From positions 1-37,745 of the forward strand of contig NZ_JAGSXH010000060.1 in assembly GCF_018283645.1 (NCBI RefSeq): a stretch of 37,745 nucleotides of DNA. Reading direction: 5' to 3'. The DNA comes from Actinocrinis puniceicyclus. GTDB taxonomy: Bacteria; Actinomycetota; Actinomycetes; Streptomycetales; Catenulisporaceae. The notes below the pieces were generated by a model. The model was not told the origin of the DNA and did not search any database. It was given only the letters and a program-made list of their open reading frames with translations. The position numbers and the translations under genes are program-made. Every line of letters starts with the position of its first letter. Positions within the stretch are counted from its first letter, which is position 1. This document shows positions 35,296 through 37,745 of the stretch, in pieces.

Positions 35296-36096
35296 GTGAT
35301 GACCGAGCATCGGCGCCCCCAGGTGGTAGCGCATCGCGGAGCCTCCGCCGAGGCACCCGAGCACACGCTTACGGCTTACCGCACTGCGCTGTCCGTGGGA
35401 GCAGACGCGTTGGAGTGCGATGTCAGGCTCACGCTCGACGGTCACCTGGTGTGCGTGCACGATCGGCGCGTGGATCGGACGTCCGATGGCCGTGGCCTCG
35501 TCTCCACCTTGGAGCTGTCACGACTGCAAGAACTGGACTTCGGGTCTTGGCACGGTTCGAAGGACGCCGAAGCGCCGGACCTCGACCGCAATCGGGTGCT
35601 CACGCTGCGCCGACTGCTGGAACTGGTCGCGGAGCAGCCGCGCCGGGTCGAAATCGCCATCGAGGTGAAACACCCGACCCGGTACGCCGGACTGGTGGAG
35701 CGGAAGCTGGTGGAACTGCTCGACCAGTTCGGTTGGGCGCACCCGCCCGTGGGGGAGAGTTCGCCGGTGCGGGTGATGAGCTTCTCCCGGCTCGCGGTGC
35801 GACGGATCCACCGACTCGCGCCGAGGTTGGACACGGTCTTCTTGATGGAGCCGTTCTCGTACCTTCTGCGCGACGGCTCGCTGCCGCGCGGAGTGCCGAT
35901 CGGTGGGCCGGCGATCGAGATCCTGCGGCTGCGCCCGGAGTACGTACAACGGCTGCACCGCGCGGGGCGCAGCGTGCACGTGTGGACCGTCGATGATCCG
36001 CGCGACGTCGCACTGTGCCTGAAACTCGGCGTCGACGCGGTCATCACGAACCGGCCACGAGAGGTGCGTGCTTTGATCGACGCAGAGGGCAAGTAG
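35296..36096 (+). CDS. glycerophosphodiester phosphodiesterase
   Basis: A 266-residue GDPD-family TIM-barrel enzyme that releases glycerol 3-phosphate from glycerophosphodiesters. Seen: VAHRGASAEAPEHTLTAYRT, with the catalytic HRG and glutamate, ALECDVRLTLDGHLVCVHD, with the metal-binding Glu-Asp and catalytic His, then VEIAIEVKHPT, SFSRLAVRRIHR and VHVWTVDDPRDVALCLKLGV near the end. GTG start at 35296, or ATG three bases later. Cytoplasmic (no signal peptide). Confidence 0.95.
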   Translation: MMTEHRRPQVVAHRGASAEAPEHTLTAYRTALSVGADALECDVRLTLDGHLVCVHDRRVDRTSDGRGLVSTLELSRLQELDFGSWHGSKDAEAPDLDRNRVLTLRRLLELVAEQPRRVEIAIEVKHPTRYAGLVERKLVELLDQFGWAHPPVGESSPVRVMSFSRLAVRRIHRLAPRLDTVFLMEPFSYLLRDGSLPRGVPIGGPAIEILRLRPEYVQRLHRAGRSVHVWTVDDPRDVALCLKLGVDAVITNRPREVRALIDAEGK

Positions 36097-36101
36097 CCGG
36101 A

Positions 36102-36129
36102 GCTAGCTGGCGCTAGCTGTGTGCTAGCT
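36102..36129. repeat. three phased GCTAGCT repeats
   Basis: GCTAGCT occurs at 36102-36108, 36112-36118 and 36123-36129, 10 and 11 bp apart (about one helical turn each), just after the phosphodiesterase stop. GCTAGC is self-complementary. Could be a binding site or part of a terminator. Confidence 0.5.
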
Positions 36130-36484
36130 GAGGGAGCGCCCGGCAAGCGCTGTGGTCGTGCGCGCTAAGTGCCCGTCCGGACACGCTCCGATGGTCGCGT
36201 CTTGACACGATTTCCTGGCTTGCACCGCCGGATGCCTCAAATCTCGGTAAAGCCGGGGCATTGGGCGCACAGCGTGGTCAAACCGGGAACCCCGTCATGG
36301 CCAGCGCGGTTTCCCGGCGGGCGGTCGCGAGCCGGAGCCCGGCGGGGCGCGCGCGGCGCGAGTACGGCGTGCACGCGCCGTTGCGAACCGGAACAGGTCG
36401 TTTCCCCTCCTGCGGCCGGGGGCATCGATCCCATGGTGCCGTCTGGAACCTGGTCCGGGCACCCGGGAGCTGTGAGAGGGGTCG
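36130..36484. other. non-coding gap before the RsbW-like gene
   Basis: No gene supported. It holds a CCGGGAA...TTCCCGG inverted repeat around 36280-36320 with a long loop. Presumably contains the promoter of the downstream ATPase gene. Confidence 0.35.
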
Positions 36485-36496
36485 GTGGGGGTGATC

Positions 36497-37129
36497 ATGC
36501 CTGTGGCGCGGGTGTCGCCTGCCTCGTACACCGGCCACCTGCCGCACTCCTCGGTGAGCGTCAGGCAGGCGCGAGCCCAGCTGGCCTCGGCTCTGTACGA
36601 GCGTGACGTGCTCGGTTCGCTGGTGGACGACGCGGTACTCATACTCTCCGAATTCGTGACCAACTCACTACGGCACGCCCGCGCGCTGAATTCGGGCACC
36701 ATCCGGGTCTCCTGGGAGCTGAGCGGAGACGGGCTGCTGCGGATCGAGGTGACGGACGGCGGCGGGACCACCCGGCCGTCCACCAAGCCGTACTCGATGT
36801 CGGTGTCCGCGCAGGCGGGCCGCGGCCTGGAGATCGTGGACCGGCTCGCCGACCGCTGGGGCTCCCAGCGCGAGGAAGGCGGCGATGAATACACCGTGTG
36901 GGCCGAGTTGGGGCTGCGCGCCCGGCACACGGGGCGCAGGCTGCGCACGGAGCGCGGCGCGGTGGTGACCGGCACGGTGACCGCGCTGCCGTCCGCGCCG
37001 TCCGTATCGACGGACGGCGTGACCACCGATCCTCCCGCCGCGCCCACGGCGAGCGCTCCGCAGCGTCCGGTCCACGCCGAGCCACGGGCCGCCGTCCTGC
37101 ATCTGCTGCCGACCTACCCGCCGCGCTGA
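36497..37129 (+). CDS. RsbW-like ATP-binding (HATPase_c) anti-sigma/regulator protein
   Basis: A 210-residue protein with a GHKL ATPase domain: N box LILSEFVTNSLRHARAL, G1 box IEVTDGGGTT and G2 box GRGLEIVDRLADRWG. These single-domain serine kinase-like proteins are abundant in Streptomyces and act as anti-sigma or anti-anti-sigma switches. The C-terminal 70 residues (VTALPSAPSVSTDGVTTDPP) are Pro/Ala/Ser-rich and probably disordered. Start taken at the ATG at 36497 (MPVARVSPASYTG) with GGGGG upstream; GTG at 36485 is possible. No partner gene is adjacent. Confidence 0.9.
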   Translation: MPVARVSPASYTGHLPHSSVSVRQARAQLASALYERDVLGSLVDDAVLILSEFVTNSLRHARALNSGTIRVSWELSGDGLLRIEVTDGGGTTRPSTKPYSMSVSAQAGRGLEIVDRLADRWGSQREEGGDEYTVWAELGLRARHTGRRLRTERGAVVTGTVTALPSAPSVSTDGVTTDPPAAPTASAPQRPVHAEPRAAVLHLLPTYPPR

Positions 37130-37301
37130 TCAGCCGCGCAGCGGGTGTCGCGAACCGCCCAAGTATCGAAGAACCCTGTAATACAGGGCCCATCGCCGGG
37201 TCAAGACCGGGCAAAGCAGTGCTCTTAACTTGAGATTTGAGGTCGCGGGGATCGACTCCTGGCGGTTGACGGTGTTGTAGCGCATTGCTATAGCCGGGGT
37301 G

Positions 37302-37745
37302 TCATGGCGGTGCGGCGGTGCGTGCCCGGCTTGCCATGAGCGCTATATCCGATTTGTTGTAGACCGGCCGGAGGGGTTTCGGCTTGTTGCGACGCCCCGG
37401 GGGCCGCCCGCGTCCGGGCCGGACGGATTTCGCCGCACCGGCCGGGCTGCCCAACTGCCCGCGCAGGCGGCGAAACCCGGCCCGCACCCGGCACGGTGTC
37501 GGCATCCGCCCCGCGGCGGTCTTCTTCTGCCAGGCCCTGGGCTGGTCGGCCACCAGCGGCGCGGCGGCGCGCAACTGGGCGTAGCCGGCGATCACCAGGG
37601 CCGCCCACCGGTCCGCGGCCTGCGCCGAGAGCACCCGGGCGCGCGCCAGACCCAGGTGGACCTTGGCGAAGCGGTGGAAGTGCTCCTGGTCGAAACGTCG
37701 CAGGTACGCCTTCCACAACAGGTCCACGTCCACCGGCGTGCCGGG
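37302..37745 (-). mobile_element. insertion-sequence transposase fragment at window edge
   Basis: The reading frame enters from the right edge (LLWKAYLRRFDQEHFHRFAK near the start, then VHLGLARARVLSAQA). This matches the C-terminal part of an actinobacterial transposase family (VDxLWRAYLRRFDxEHxFRF), in which the Glu of this helix belongs to the DDE active site. The tail is Arg/Pro-rich (GRGRPPGRRNKPKPL). About 140 residues are visible; the start is outside the window. Ends of the IS are not visible. Confidence 0.7.

Noticed and set aside
36169-36606. Plus-strand 145-codon frame before the RsbW-like gene
   Set aside because: Overlaps the start of the RsbW-like gene in another frame, and its composition is Arg/Gly/Pro-rich with no motif.

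Overview
The window is GC-rich actinomycete chromosome. The gene order (ino1, padR, a class A PBP, a GT87-type membrane protein, femX-like, nfo, rpsF-ssb-rpsR-rplI-dnaB) matches the oriC-proximal region of Streptomyces and its relatives, so the host is a Streptomyces-like actinomycete; the genus cannot be told from the sequence.

Left half (1-18748): two Tn7-like transposons lie head to tail next to the 3' end of dnaB. Element 1 (E1, window start to 7279; its left end is outside the window) carries tnsA-tnsB-tnsC-tniQ on the minus strand. Element 2 (E2, 7280-18743) is complete: 11,464 bp, 24-bp terminal inverted repeats with 20/24 identity that begin TGTAGG, TnsB-type internal repeats at both ends, and a 5-bp target duplication CTAAA. 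Its right end is 12 bp past the dnaB stop codon. E2 has its own tnsA-tnsB-tnsC-tniQ and about 4.5 kb of cargo: a restriction-endonuclease-like protein, a nucleotidyltransferase / small membrane protein / Crp-type regulator operon, a frameshifted YaaC-like remnant, and a ParB-like (DUF6551-type) gene behind four repeats with an exact 17-bp period. I see no CRISPR array or cas gene; targeting is presumably by the large TniQ (TnsD-like) proteins.

Middle (18756-23263): the dnaB, rplI, rpsR, ssb and rpsF replication/ribosomal cluster, all minus strand. dnaB is interrupted in its Walker A motif by a 350-residue intein with class 3 features and a probably decayed homing endonuclease. A cluster of DnaA-box-like 9-mers lies between dnaB and rplI.

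Right half (23513-37745): cell envelope and housekeeping genes: a small membrane protein, endonuclease IV, a FemX-like aminoacyltransferase with an alanine-racemase-like partner, a GT87-type mannosyltransferase, a class A penicillin-binding protein, a PadR regulator with a perfect inverted-repeat operator, inositol-1-phosphate synthase, tRNA-Ser(UGA), a YbjQ/UPF0145 protein, a glycerophosphodiester phosphodiesterase and an RsbW-like ATPase. A transposase fragment runs off the right edge.

The main discoveries are the precise ends of E2, the tandem use of a dnaB-adjacent attachment site, a palindrome upstream of tnsA conserved in both elements at exactly the same distance from the transposon tip, and the regulatory repeats in the cargo.
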